A stretch of DNA of 64,000 bases from Domibacillus enclensis. GTDB lineage: Bacteria > Bacillota > Bacilli > Bacillales > Domibacillaceae. Of the stretch, positions 52,955 to 61,500 are shown piece by piece. The position numbers and the translations under genes are program-made. The notes under the pieces are model-generated. The model saw only the letters and a program-made list of their open reading frames with translations, was not told where the DNA came from and did not search any database. The stretch is taken from NCBI RefSeq assembly GCF_900156125.1, contig NZ_FTLX01000002.1, positions 186,001 through 250,000 of the forward strand, given 5' to 3'. Positions within the stretch are counted from its first letter, which is position 1. Every line of letters begins with the position of its first letter.

Positions 52955-54031
52955 ATGAAAAAACAACGGTTTGGCTTAATTGGGTCAGGATGGCGGGCGG
53001 AGTTTTACATACGGATTGCGAAGCTTTTGCCGGAGCAGCTGGAGTTGACGGGGGTGGTGATTCGTGACTCGGACAAAGGAGCGGCCTTTGCGAAAAAATT
53101 CAGTGTGCCGGTTGTGCAGACGCTGGATGAGCTGTTGGAAGACCGACCGGATTTTGTTGTGCTGTCGATCAACCGGGATTTTGTAACCGATTACTTGGTG
53201 AGATTGTTTGAACGGAAGGTGCCGGTGCTGTGTGAAACGCCGCCCGGGAAAACGGTGGCGGATCTTGAGGAGCTGTGGGAAAGCAGCCAGGCGAGTGGGG
53301 CGAATATTCAAGTGGCGGAGCAGTATTTTCTCCAGCCGCTGTATGCCGCATGGCTTCAAGTGATGGAAGAAGGCAGGCTTGGCGAGGTGGAAAATATGTC
53401 GATTTCGGCGTTGCACGGGTACCATGCCGTGAGCATGATCCGCAAGATGTTGAACGTGCCGTATGAGCGATGTGTGATACAAGGCAAGCGCTTTTCATTT
53501 CGGGTGACGGAAACAGCGGATCGCGGCGGCTTTGTGGTGGACGGCGAGGTGATGACACGTGACCGCGACCGGCTGACGTTTGAATTTGAAAACGGAAAAA
53601 CGGCCTTTTTTGATTTTTCCGGGGTGCAGTATCATTCTTACATCCGGACGCGCCAGCTGAATGTGCAGGGAACGCGCGGTGAGATTGATGACTTGACGGT
53701 TCGTTATCTCGCAGAAGACGGGACGCCGGTGACACAGGAGCTGCAGCGGATCGATCTCGGTGTGTACAACAATCAGGAGTGGGCGCATCAGGGCATTATG
53801 CTGGGTGAGCGGTATGTGTACAAAAGCCCGTTTCCGACAGGCAGGCTGAACGATGACGAGATTGCGATTGCCGATTGCCTCGTTCGCATGGGTCATTACG
53901 TGCAAACGGGCGAGTCGTTTTACTCCTTGCGTGAAGCGCTGCAGGATACGTACGTGTCGATTAAAATGGAAGAAGCGCTGAGCCGGCCGAATGAGGAAAT
54001 AATCGTGGATCGGATGATTTGGGCGGAATGA
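52955..54031 (+). CDS. Gfo/Idh/MocA family oxidoreductase
   Basis: A 358-residue NAD(P)-dependent dehydrogenase. The Rossmann motif GLIGSGWRAEFYIR (7-20), VVIRDSDKGAAFAKKF and CETPPGKTVADLEELW (the EKP-like motif appears as CETPPGK) are visible; the C-terminal sheet region follows. The Lys of the usual EKP motif is replaced in this ETPPG version, as in some sugar-acid or myo-inositol-type branches. Substrate unknown, probably a sugar or polyol. ATG 52955 has CGGAGGA ~8 bases upstream. A terminator follows. Confidence 0.85.
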   Translation: MKKQRFGLIGSGWRAEFYIRIAKLLPEQLELTGVVIRDSDKGAAFAKKFSVPVVQTLDELLEDRPDFVVLSINRDFVTDYLVRLFERKVPVLCETPPGKTVADLEELWESSQASGANIQVAEQYFLQPLYAAWLQVMEEGRLGEVENMSISALHGYHAVSMIRKMLNVPYERCVIQGKRFSFRVTETADRGGFVVDGEVMTRDRDRLTFEFENGKTAFFDFSGVQYHSYIRTRQLNVQGTRGEIDDLTVRYLAEDGTPVTQELQRIDLGVYNNQEWAHQGIMLGERYVYKSPFPTGRLNDDEIAIADCLVRMGHYVQTGESFYSLREALQDTYVSIKMEEALSRPNEEIIVDRMIWAE

Positions 54032-54043
54032 TTGCTGATAAAG

Positions 54044-54077
54044 CTCCCTTTAGTCTTCTATTAAAGGGAGTTTCTTT
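54044..54077 (+). terminator. Rho-independent terminator
   Basis: CTCCCTTTA (54044-54052) pairs with TAAAGGGAG (54062-54070), then TTTCTTT. Confidence 0.85.
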
Positions 54078-54121
54078 CGTTGCACAGGAGATTCTGCCGT
54101 ATGTGAAAGGGGATAAAAATA

Positions 54122-55000
54122 GTGAAAATTAACGAGGCATATGGCTTCCGTTTTTCGCAGACGTTAAATCAGTCGTTTCATGAGCTTTTTGCCGTAGGGC
54201 ATCAGCGGGTTATGCAGGCTGAGGAATATAAGTGGGACGGAATGAAGCGGGGGGACGGACCGCTGCTGCTTTTTCAGTATACGTTGTCTGGCAAGGGGCG
54301 TTTTTGGTTTGGTGGAGAGTCGCATGACATGACGGCTGGACGGGCGTTTCTGGCGGAAATACCGAGTGAGCATTTGTACGAGCTGCCGGATGAAAGCGAA
54401 GAATGGGAGTTTGTTTTTATTTTGTTTCGCCCGCAAAATCTGTCGGTGGAATGGAACGGACTCGTGGAGCGGATGGGCCGTGTGGTGGAGCTGCCTCCTG
54501 AAAGCGCGCCGGTTGTTTTGCTGCAGACGATGATTCATTTAGCGCGGAAGGATCACATTCAGGATGGCTTTAAAGGCTCTTATTTGGTGTATCAATTTAT
54601 GATGGAATTATACAGGTATAACGAAGTGGCGAAAAAGAATCGGCTGTTGTGGGACGACAAGGTTCAGCAGGCTGTTGCTTATATGGAGGACCAGTTCATG
54701 ACCATTCAAAGCCTTGATGAAATCGCGGCAGCTGTCGGATTGTCCAAGTATTATTTTTCACGCCTTTTTTTGAAGACGACAGGCTCTACACCGATTGAGT
54801 ATTTATCCAAAATCCGGATTCGCACCTCGATTACGCTTCTGTCGGAAACGGACAGAACCATTGACGACATTGCCCAGGCGGTCGGCTATGCCAATGGAAG
54901 TTATTTCATTAAAGTATTTCGCCAGTGGGTGGGGGATTCGCCCGGTGAATTCCGCAGATCGAAAAGCACCATAGCCTTTAACCATTTTACGTTTGATTAA
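54122..55000 (+). CDS. AraC family transcriptional regulator
   Basis: A 292-residue regulator with an N-terminal cupin-type sensing domain (LLFQYTLSGKGRFWFGGESHDMTAGRAFL) and a C-terminal two-helix-turn-helix AraC domain (~185-285: FMTIQSLDEIAAAVGLSKYYFSRLFLKTTGSTPIEYLSKIRI; DRTIDDIAQAVGYANGSYFIKVFRQWVGDSPGEFRR). The start is GTG 54122 with AAAGGGGA 8 bases upstream. It precedes the GH4 glycosidase gene by 183 bases on the same strand and most probably activates it in response to a sugar. Confidence 0.92.
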   Translation: MKINEAYGFRFSQTLNQSFHELFAVGHQRVMQAEEYKWDGMKRGDGPLLLFQYTLSGKGRFWFGGESHDMTAGRAFLAEIPSEHLYELPDESEEWEFVFILFRPQNLSVEWNGLVERMGRVVELPPESAPVVLLQTMIHLARKDHIQDGFKGSYLVYQFMMELYRYNEVAKKNRLLWDDKVQQAVAYMEDQFMTIQSLDEIAAAVGLSKYYFSRLFLKTTGSTPIEYLSKIRIRTSITLLSETDRTIDDIAQAVGYANGSYFIKVFRQWVGDSPGEFRRSKSTIAFNHFTFD

Positions 55001-55183
55001 CAATAAGAGAGCAATATATTACATGAATGGGCAATAAGCTGTCGTATACGAGCCGTTTAATATGCTTTATGATAAGAACCAATCATAAGAAAGAGAGCAA
55101 TAGAGCACTGTTTTTTCTTTAGATGAAAATGTATGCGCTATCAATTTTGGGGATGTACTTATTACTGATTGGGGGAAAAAATA

Positions 55184-56689
55184 ATGTCATTTAAGCTAGC
55201 ATTTATTGGTGCAGGGAGCATTGGCTTTACGCGGGCGCTGCTGCGGGATGTGTTGTCAGTTCCGGAATTTAAAGAGGTAGAAGTGGCGTTTACGGATATT
55301 GATGAGCGGAATTTGGAGATGGTGACGGCTCTTTGCCAGCGGGATGTGGATGAAAACGGGCTTCGTATTCGGATTCAATCGACTACAAATCGTCGGGAGG
55401 CGCTCGCCGGGGCGAAATATATTTTTAATGTTGTGCGGATCGGTGGATTGGAAGCGTTTCAGCAGGATATTGACATTCCACTGAAGTACGGAGTGGATCA
55501 GTGTGTCGGGGATACACTCAGTGCCGGGGGAATTATGTATGGACAGCGTGGAATTGCGGAGATGCTGCGCATTTGCCAGGACATTCGGGAAGTGGCACAG
55601 GCGGATTGTCTGCTGCTGAATTACGCGAATCCGATGGCGATGCTGACGTGGGCGTGCAATCAATACGGCGGTGTGAAAACAGTCGGGCTGTGTCACGGAG
55701 TTCAGGGCGGCCATAAGCAAATCGCAGAGGTGCTCGGGCTCCAAAAGAAGGAAGTGGATATCGTCTGTGCGGGCATCAACCACCAGACGTGGTACATTCG
55801 TGTACAGCACGACGGGGAAGACATGACAGGGAAATTGCTGGAAGCGTTTGAGCAGCATCCCGAGTACAGCCAAACAGAAAAAGTACGCATCGATATGCTG
55901 CGCCGCTTTGGCTATTACAGTACGGAATCGAACGGTCATTTAAGCGAATACGTCCCGTGGTACCGGAAGCGGCCTGAGGAAATTAAGGAGTGGATTGATC
56001 TCGGTTCGTGGATCAATGGTGAAACGGGAGGGTATTTGCGCGTCTGTACAGAAGGCCGCGACTGGTTTAAAGAAGATTTCCCAAACTGGATGAAAGAGCC
56101 GGCGATGGTGTATGGACCGGATGAGCGTGGACAGGAGCACGGATCTTACATTATAGAAGGATTGGAAACCGGCCGAGTGTACAGAGGGCATTTTAATGTC
56201 GTGAACAACGGGGTAATTTCGAATTTGCCGGATGATGCTGTAATTGAAGCGCCAGGATATGTGGACCGGAATGGCATCAGCATCCCGGTCGTTGGCGAAT
56301 TGCCGCTCGGCTGTGCGGCCGTGTGCAACGTGAGCATTTCCGTCCAAAGGCTGTCGGTGGAAGCGGCGGTTCATGGGGATGATCAGCTGCTGCGCCAGGC
56401 GATGATGATGGACCCGCTCGTTGGGGCGGTGTGCAATCCGATCGAAATTTGGCAAATGGTCGACGAGCTGCTTGTGGCACAGGCGAAATGGCTGCCGCAG
56501 TATGAGGAAGCGATCGAGAAGGCCCGCCACACACGGGCAACGACGGAACAGCGCGTAAGCACAAAAGCGTCCAGCGGCGCGGCACGTCTTCAAGTAAAAG
56601 ATATCGAGGAACTCAAGCAAAACCGGGAAGAAGCACGGAAAAACGCGAGTGAAGCGGATAAAGCGCAGGAGCGTCCAGCTGGGCGGTGA
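55184..56689 (+). CDS. Family 4 glycosidase (alpha-galactosidase/alpha-galacturonidase type)
   Basis: A 501-residue NAD- and metal-dependent GH4 enzyme. The NAD motif is GAGSIGFTR (9-17); the Mn ligands are Cys170 in CHGVQGG and His200 in GINHQTW; LNYANPMAM and SNGHLSEYVPW complete the family pattern. GH4 enzymes of the MelA and LplD groups, the closest types by motif, act on alpha-galactosides or alpha-galacturonides; activity on glucuronosyl side chains of xylan cannot be excluded. It is about 60 residues longer than typical MelA, the excess being a charged C-terminal tail (EELKQNREEARKNASEADKA). ATG 55184 is preferred to the TTG at 55169 within the ribosome binding site. Confidence 0.88.
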   Translation: MSFKLAFIGAGSIGFTRALLRDVLSVPEFKEVEVAFTDIDERNLEMVTALCQRDVDENGLRIRIQSTTNRREALAGAKYIFNVVRIGGLEAFQQDIDIPLKYGVDQCVGDTLSAGGIMYGQRGIAEMLRICQDIREVAQADCLLLNYANPMAMLTWACNQYGGVKTVGLCHGVQGGHKQIAEVLGLQKKEVDIVCAGINHQTWYIRVQHDGEDMTGKLLEAFEQHPEYSQTEKVRIDMLRRFGYYSTESNGHLSEYVPWYRKRPEEIKEWIDLGSWINGETGGYLRVCTEGRDWFKEDFPNWMKEPAMVYGPDERGQEHGSYIIEGLETGRVYRGHFNVVNNGVISNLPDDAVIEAPGYVDRNGISIPVVGELPLGCAAVCNVSISVQRLSVEAAVHGDDQLLRQAMMMDPLVGAVCNPIEIWQMVDELLVAQAKWLPQYEEAIEKARHTRATTEQRVSTKASSGAARLQVKDIEELKQNREEARKNASEADKAQERPAGR

Positions 56690-56709
56690 GCAGCTCCCAG
56701 CTATTTTTT
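56677..56709 (+). terminator. Rho-independent terminator of the GH4 gene
   Basis: AGCTGGG (56677-56683) pairs with CCCAGCT (56696-56702); A and six T follow. The stop codon lies in the loop. Confidence 0.85.
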
Positions 56710-56732
56710 GTAAAAAGATATTTCTTCATCCT

Positions 56733-56763
56733 TTGCAATTCAGTTCTTTAGTGGTAGTATAAA
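56733..56763 (+). promoter_or_regulatory. Candidate promoter of the riboswitch transcript
   Basis: TATAAA (56758-56763) preceded by TTGCAA (56733-56738) with a 19-base spacer, about 20 bases before the aptamer. Confidence 0.45.
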
Positions 56764-56780
56764 AGTTGTGTTTTACCTAA

Positions 56781-56858
56781 ATTGGCAAACTTCTTGAAAA
56801 AGAGGGACGCAAAGCCACGAGTCTAAGGCTGCAAAGCTATGATCGTCGGGTTGCAAAT
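56781..56858 (+). ncRNA. Cyclic di-GMP-I (GEMM-I) riboswitch aptamer
   Basis: The conserved elements of the class I c-di-GMP aptamer occur in order: GGCAAAC (56784-56790), a CTT-GAAA-AAG tetraloop hairpin (GNRA), GGGACGCAAAGCC (56804-56816), GTCTAAGGC (56821-56829), TATGATCG and GGGTTGC (56848-56854). ATTGGCAA at the 5' end can pair with TTGCAAAT (56851-56858) to close P1. It lies 102 bases before the ATG at 56960, in the leader of a two-gene operon with no other gene between. Confidence 0.88.
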
Positions 56859-56917
56859 AAACAATAGATCAACGTCTGTTTATTTCACCCCCGCCGTCTG
56901 TGGATTGCGGGGCTTTT
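56848..56917 (+). promoter_or_regulatory. Riboswitch expression platform (terminator/antiterminator)
   Basis: CCCCGC (56889-56894) pairs with GCGGGG (56907-56912), followed by CTTTTGC, a modest intrinsic terminator. Alternatively GGGT (56848-56851) pairs with ACCC (56887-56890) and AAATAAACA (56855-56863) with TGTTTATTT (56877-56885), a long hairpin that uses the 3' strand of P1 and the first bases of the terminator stem. The two are mutually exclusive, so ligand binding, which closes P1, would favour termination. Confidence 0.6.
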
Positions 56918-56959
56918 GCTGTTTGCCGGATACTACAACTAGAAATGGAGAATGAAGAG

Positions 56960-57310
56960 ATGTCAAACGCAAAATACAGCATTAAGGTGAATCGGATCAA
57001 GAAGGTAGTGGAAATGATGGTCGGTGAATCGTTTACCGATGAAGATGTGAAAAACTTCGTCAACGATTACTTGAAGAACATGTCTTCCATTGATACGAGC
57101 GCGTATACGTTAGAAGTCGACTGCACGACGATGAAGGTCGTTGAGGCGAAGATGGCGCCGAAATTAGAGGCTTCTTTTAACATGTACAAAGAGTCAGGAT
57201 TCAATAAGGTCATTTTTCAAATCAGCAAAAACACGGTATTGAAAATGCAGCTGAACCGCATTGCCAGAGGCGCGGGTCTGACAAATTCGGAAGTAGTGGA
57301 AGTTGCTTGA
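56960..57310 (+). CDS. 116-residue protein of unknown function, under c-di-GMP riboswitch
   Basis: A small soluble alpha/beta protein (MSNAKYSIKVNRIKKVVEMM, SFTDEDVKNFVNDYLKNMSSIDTSAYTLEVDC, KMAPKLEASFNMYKESGFNKVIFQIS, LNRIARGAGL). The helix-strand order in the second half is reminiscent of STAS-type or MmgE-like small domains, but no motif confirms it. GGAG lies 9 bases before ATG 56960. It is first in the operon and ends 3 bases into the overlap with the next possible start (TTGA at 57307), which suggests the two proteins act together. Confidence 0.85.
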   Translation: MSNAKYSIKVNRIKKVVEMMVGESFTDEDVKNFVNDYLKNMSSIDTSAYTLEVDCTTMKVVEAKMAPKLEASFNMYKESGFNKVIFQISKNTVLKMQLNRIARGAGLTNSEVVEVA

Positions 57311-57327
57311 GCAGCGGAAAGAAGCCG

Positions 57328-58308
57328 ATGATTCAGATTAAAGCGGTTGATCTTTATCATCCGGAGCAGTCAAAAGACAATGCCTTTTATGTCGACCACT
57401 TTCAAAAGCAAGGAAAGGACATTGGGCGTTTTTTGGAGCAGATGGGGCGGAAAAGCCGTTATATTATTGACAACGATCACGAAAACGGCCTGACGATGGG
57501 GATTGAAGCATCGAAGCGGGTGCTTCAAAAAGCCGGTGTGAACGGACAAGACATCGATATGATTGTGTTTTCTACACAGGTGCCTGAAACCACGTTTCCA
57601 TCGAATGCGCTTTTTTTACACGATGCGATTGGGGCACCGAGCCACGCCATGGTGATGGATTCAAACGCAAACTGCGCGGGCATGACACTGGCGGTGGAGC
57701 AGGCTGTTCGGACGATGCAGGCGAATCCAGCCATTGGCAGAGCGTTGATTGTTGGTTCAGACTACAACTCGTTAATTGCGAATCCGGCTGAAGCAATTAC
57801 CTACGCCAATTACGGAGACGCGGCCGCCGCTGTTTTGCTGGAGGCGACAGAAGGAGAAACCGGCTTTATCGATGCACACTATTTCACCGATTCGGTCAAC
57901 CGGGATAAAATTATGTATCCGGAAAAAGGGTTGTCGCATGCTGTCCGCGGTCAGTCAGACAGCGCATATATTCAATGGCTGCCGTTTGACGGCCATATCG
58001 CCATGCCGCCTACATACGAGCTGATTGAGACGCTGTTAACGAGAAATAATCTGACCAGCCGCGACATCAAAGCGTTTTGTTTGTCACAGTTTTCGCTCGG
58101 GAACATCGTGAAGATCCAAGATCACTTTCAGCTTCAGGACGATCAAATTGTGTACGTTGGCGACCGGTTCGGCTACACCGGCACGAGCAGCCCGTTTATT
58201 GCGCTGCATGAGGGAGTCGAATCGGGCCGAATCCAGCGCGGCGATCACGTTTTGTTCTGGACCATTGGTGCCGGGTATCAGCTGGCGGCGATGCTTTTTA
58301 CGTATTGA
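57328..58308 (+). CDS. KAS III-like (FabH-type) protein with a degenerate catalytic triad
   Basis: A 326-residue thiolase-fold protein of the 3-oxoacyl-ACP synthase III family. The nucleophile is kept: Cys116 in DSNANCAGMTLAVEQA. The second active-site motif, normally HQAN, reads SQFS (Ser253) in AFCLSQFSLGNIV, and the GNT Asn is Tyr283 in RFGYTGTSSP. So Cys is present without the His and Asn that drive decarboxylative condensation. FabH-like proteins with altered triads act as acyltransferases, esterases or other C-O/C-N forming enzymes. ATG 57328 has GGAAAG 6 bases upstream; TTG 57307, overlapping the previous stop, is the alternative. Confidence 0.85.
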   Translation: MIQIKAVDLYHPEQSKDNAFYVDHFQKQGKDIGRFLEQMGRKSRYIIDNDHENGLTMGIEASKRVLQKAGVNGQDIDMIVFSTQVPETTFPSNALFLHDAIGAPSHAMVMDSNANCAGMTLAVEQAVRTMQANPAIGRALIVGSDYNSLIANPAEAITYANYGDAAAAVLLEATEGETGFIDAHYFTDSVNRDKIMYPEKGLSHAVRGQSDSAYIQWLPFDGHIAMPPTYELIETLLTRNNLTSRDIKAFCLSQFSLGNIVKIQDHFQLQDDQIVYVGDRFGYTGTSSPFIALHEGVESGRIQRGDHVLFWTIGAGYQLAAMLFTY

Positions 58309-58332
58309 CTACAGGTAATGGCAAGCAAGATG

Positions 58333-58363
58333 AACAGGGAGCGAATCGGCTTCCTGTTTTTTT
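58333..58363 (+). terminator. Rho-independent terminator of the riboswitch operon
   Basis: AACAGGGAGC (58333-58342) pairs with GCTTCCTGTT (58349-58358, one wobble), then a run of seven T. Confidence 0.9.
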
Positions 58364-58574
58364 GTGATCAGAAATAGATTTCATCGAACAACAGCCTTTT
58401 ATTTTATGGGTATAAATGTATTTTGGTAATCATTTTGGTGGATTATCCATTAGGATGGTTATTATACAGTGTTTTTAATTATCTTACTATTCTGAAATAG
58501 TTAAAAATAATATAGTAAAGATTTATTTATTATGATTTAATTAGGATAAAAGACGGATAGAGAGGAATTGAGAT

Positions 58575-61500
58575 ATGAATCGAAAGTTATCGAGGGGGTT
58601 CTCCCTTGCTGCTTCTTTAGCACTTGTTTTGTCCTTGGTGCCATCTGCTTCTGCATCGACGACACCAGCGGTTGAGTATGTGGTTGGGGAGCCAGCTGTT
58701 GCAGTGGCGCCGGATGCTGCTTTTTCAAGTGGAAAAACGTATACCGGAAGCCACGTATCCTTTAGCATCGGGAATGCAGATGCGGGTGATACGTTGTCTA
58801 TGGCTAGTGATGAGCAGGCGAGTATAGAGGCAGACAAGATCTCGGTTGTAGGGTCCAAAGTATATATCGGAACTGGCACGGAAGCGGTTCAAATTGGTTC
58901 AGTGAACGACACGCAAAATGGACAGACCGGCAAAAGTCTGGTCATTGATTTTGCTTCTCCCTTAGCGAATGGGAGCTTTGAAGAAAGTACGGCTGGTACG
59001 GATCAAGTACCGGGCTGGACGGTGAATAAGAATGCTGTCCTTCTAGGGGATTTAGCAGTGAAAACGCAGGGGAGGCCGGTCATTAGCTCGGGTAGTTTGG
59101 CTCCTTTTACGGTGACCGGACAGGACTATAGTTTTCAATCTGATAAAGCTTATCGGACTGGATCACAGGCGTATGAAGCAATGGAAGGGTCACTAAATTC
59201 GACATACACAACGTTTAATTCAGCTATAGAAAAAAATGGAACGTCTAATGTGTTGCGTCTTTGGTTCTCTGGAAGGCTTGATTCTGTCAATCCAGTAAAT
59301 GGAACAGGTCAGATGGTATACCAGTCTGCTTTCGGACCAGAGGCGTGGAGTGATTCGTTTACAGCGAAGCAGGGAGATCAAATTTCCCTGGACTGGCGAG
59401 CAGCGAATGGCGGAGATGACTACGAAGTATATGGATTCTTATATAATGTGGAAACGGAAAAGTATACAGAGATTTTATACGGACGTGGAAGAACGCAAAA
59501 CTGGAAGACATCTTCAGGTGAAGTGCCGGAAGATGGAACGTATAAATTCCGCTTTGTCGCAGGGTCATATGATGCCACCGGCGGAAAAGCGCTTGGTGCC
59601 TCTCTCTACCTTGATAACATCCGAGTCATTTCGGGCCAGCATGAAGCAACGGATGCCATTATTCAGCAGGTCATTCAGAAGGTGACGTTTGAAAACAATC
59701 GGGCAGGTGCTGGCGGCACACGAACACTAACGATTAACGCGGTTGCTTCTGATCAAACAGCATCCAGCTCAACGGTTGCACTGAATGTATATGACCTGTA
59801 TAAAGTCCTTTATGATGGGAATGGCGCCACGAGTGGAACGGCGCCATCTGATGCAGGAAAGTATCAAACGGCTCAAAAAGCATCGGTTCTGGCCAATAGT
59901 GATTTAACAAAAAACGGCCATGCTTTTACCGGCTGGAATACGGTGGCTGACGGAAGCGGAACAGCTTATAAGGAAGACGATGAAATGCTGATCAGCAGCA
60001 AACACGTCACACTTTATGCCCAGTGGAAGCGCAATGAGTACAATGTATATTTTGATGCGGCAGGCGGCACATCGGTCGAGTATCAAACGGTGCTGTATGA
60101 GGATCAAGCTGTGAAGCCTCAAAACCCGGAAAAAACAGGCTATACGTTTAGCGGCTGGTTTGAAGATAGTACGTTAACCGATGAGTGGAACTTCGTGTCG
60201 GATTCCGTGATGGACGAGACTACACTTTATGCGAAATGGACCGCAAACCCGCAGACGATTCAGTTTGACACAGACGGCGGCTCGGCCGTTTCAGATTTAA
60301 CAGTGGATTATGACGCGAAAATTACTCAGCCGGATGCTCCGACAAAAGCGGGCCATACGTTTAAAGGATGGCAGTTTGAAGGCTCGGCATGGGATTTTGA
60401 CAAGGGCGTTGTAAAAGGGGATATGACCCTGACAGCGAAGTGGGAAATTAACGAATACACACTTTCCTTTAACTCAAATGAAGGCTCGGCTGTTGAGAAC
60501 CAGAACGTTATTTACAATGAAAAGGGCGCAAAGCCAGCTGTTCCAGAGAAAACGGGCTACACATTCAGCGGCTGGTTCACGGAGCAGTCGTTTGAAAACA
60601 AGTGGAACTTTGAAGAAATGGCGGTTGTGAAAGACACGACGCTTTATGCTAAATGGGAAGCCATTCCGTACGAAGTCACGTTTGAATCCAGCGGTGGTTC
60701 GTCCGTAGAGTCAGCGACTGTTTTGTACGATCAGCTGATCACAGCGCCGGCTGCACCGGAACGGACAGGTTACACATTTGCCGGTTGGCACAAAGGTGAA
60801 GCAGCATGGAATTTTGATCAGGATCTGATGACCGGCGATGTGACGCTTCATGCGAAATGGACCGCAAACTCGCAGACGATTCAGTTTGACACAGACGGCG
60901 GCTCGGCTGTTTCAGATTTAACAGTGGATTATGACGAGAAAATTACTCAGCCGGCTGATCCGACAAAAGTGGGCCATACGTTTAAAGGATGGCTATTTGA
61001 AGGCTCAGTGTGGGATTTTGAGGGGAATATTGTAAAAGGACATATGACGTTAATGGCTGACTGGCAGATCAACAGCTATTCGCTCGAATTTGAGCCGAAC
61101 GGCGGATCTGAAGAAGCGGCTCAAACTGTTGTCTACAATACTCATGCCGCGAAGCCGACCGATCCTGTGAAAACGGGCTATACGTTTGGTGGTTGGTTTA
61201 CGGATGAAGAGTGGGAAAATGAATGGTCATTTGAGGAAAATGTAATGACAGAGGATACCGTGTTGAAGGCGAAGTGGACCATCAATTCGTATGTGGTGAC
61301 TTTCCATGCAAACCGGGGTTCTGATGTCGAACCGGCGACCGTTGTTTATCAAGAAAAAGCAGAGAAGCCGTCGAATCCGACGCGTCCGGGCTATTCGTTT
61401 GTCGGCTGGTATACAGATGAGCAGCTTCGCTCGGCATATGATTTTGAGGCACCTGTCACAGCAGATACTTCCTTGTACGCACGTTGGTCTTCGAATGCCG

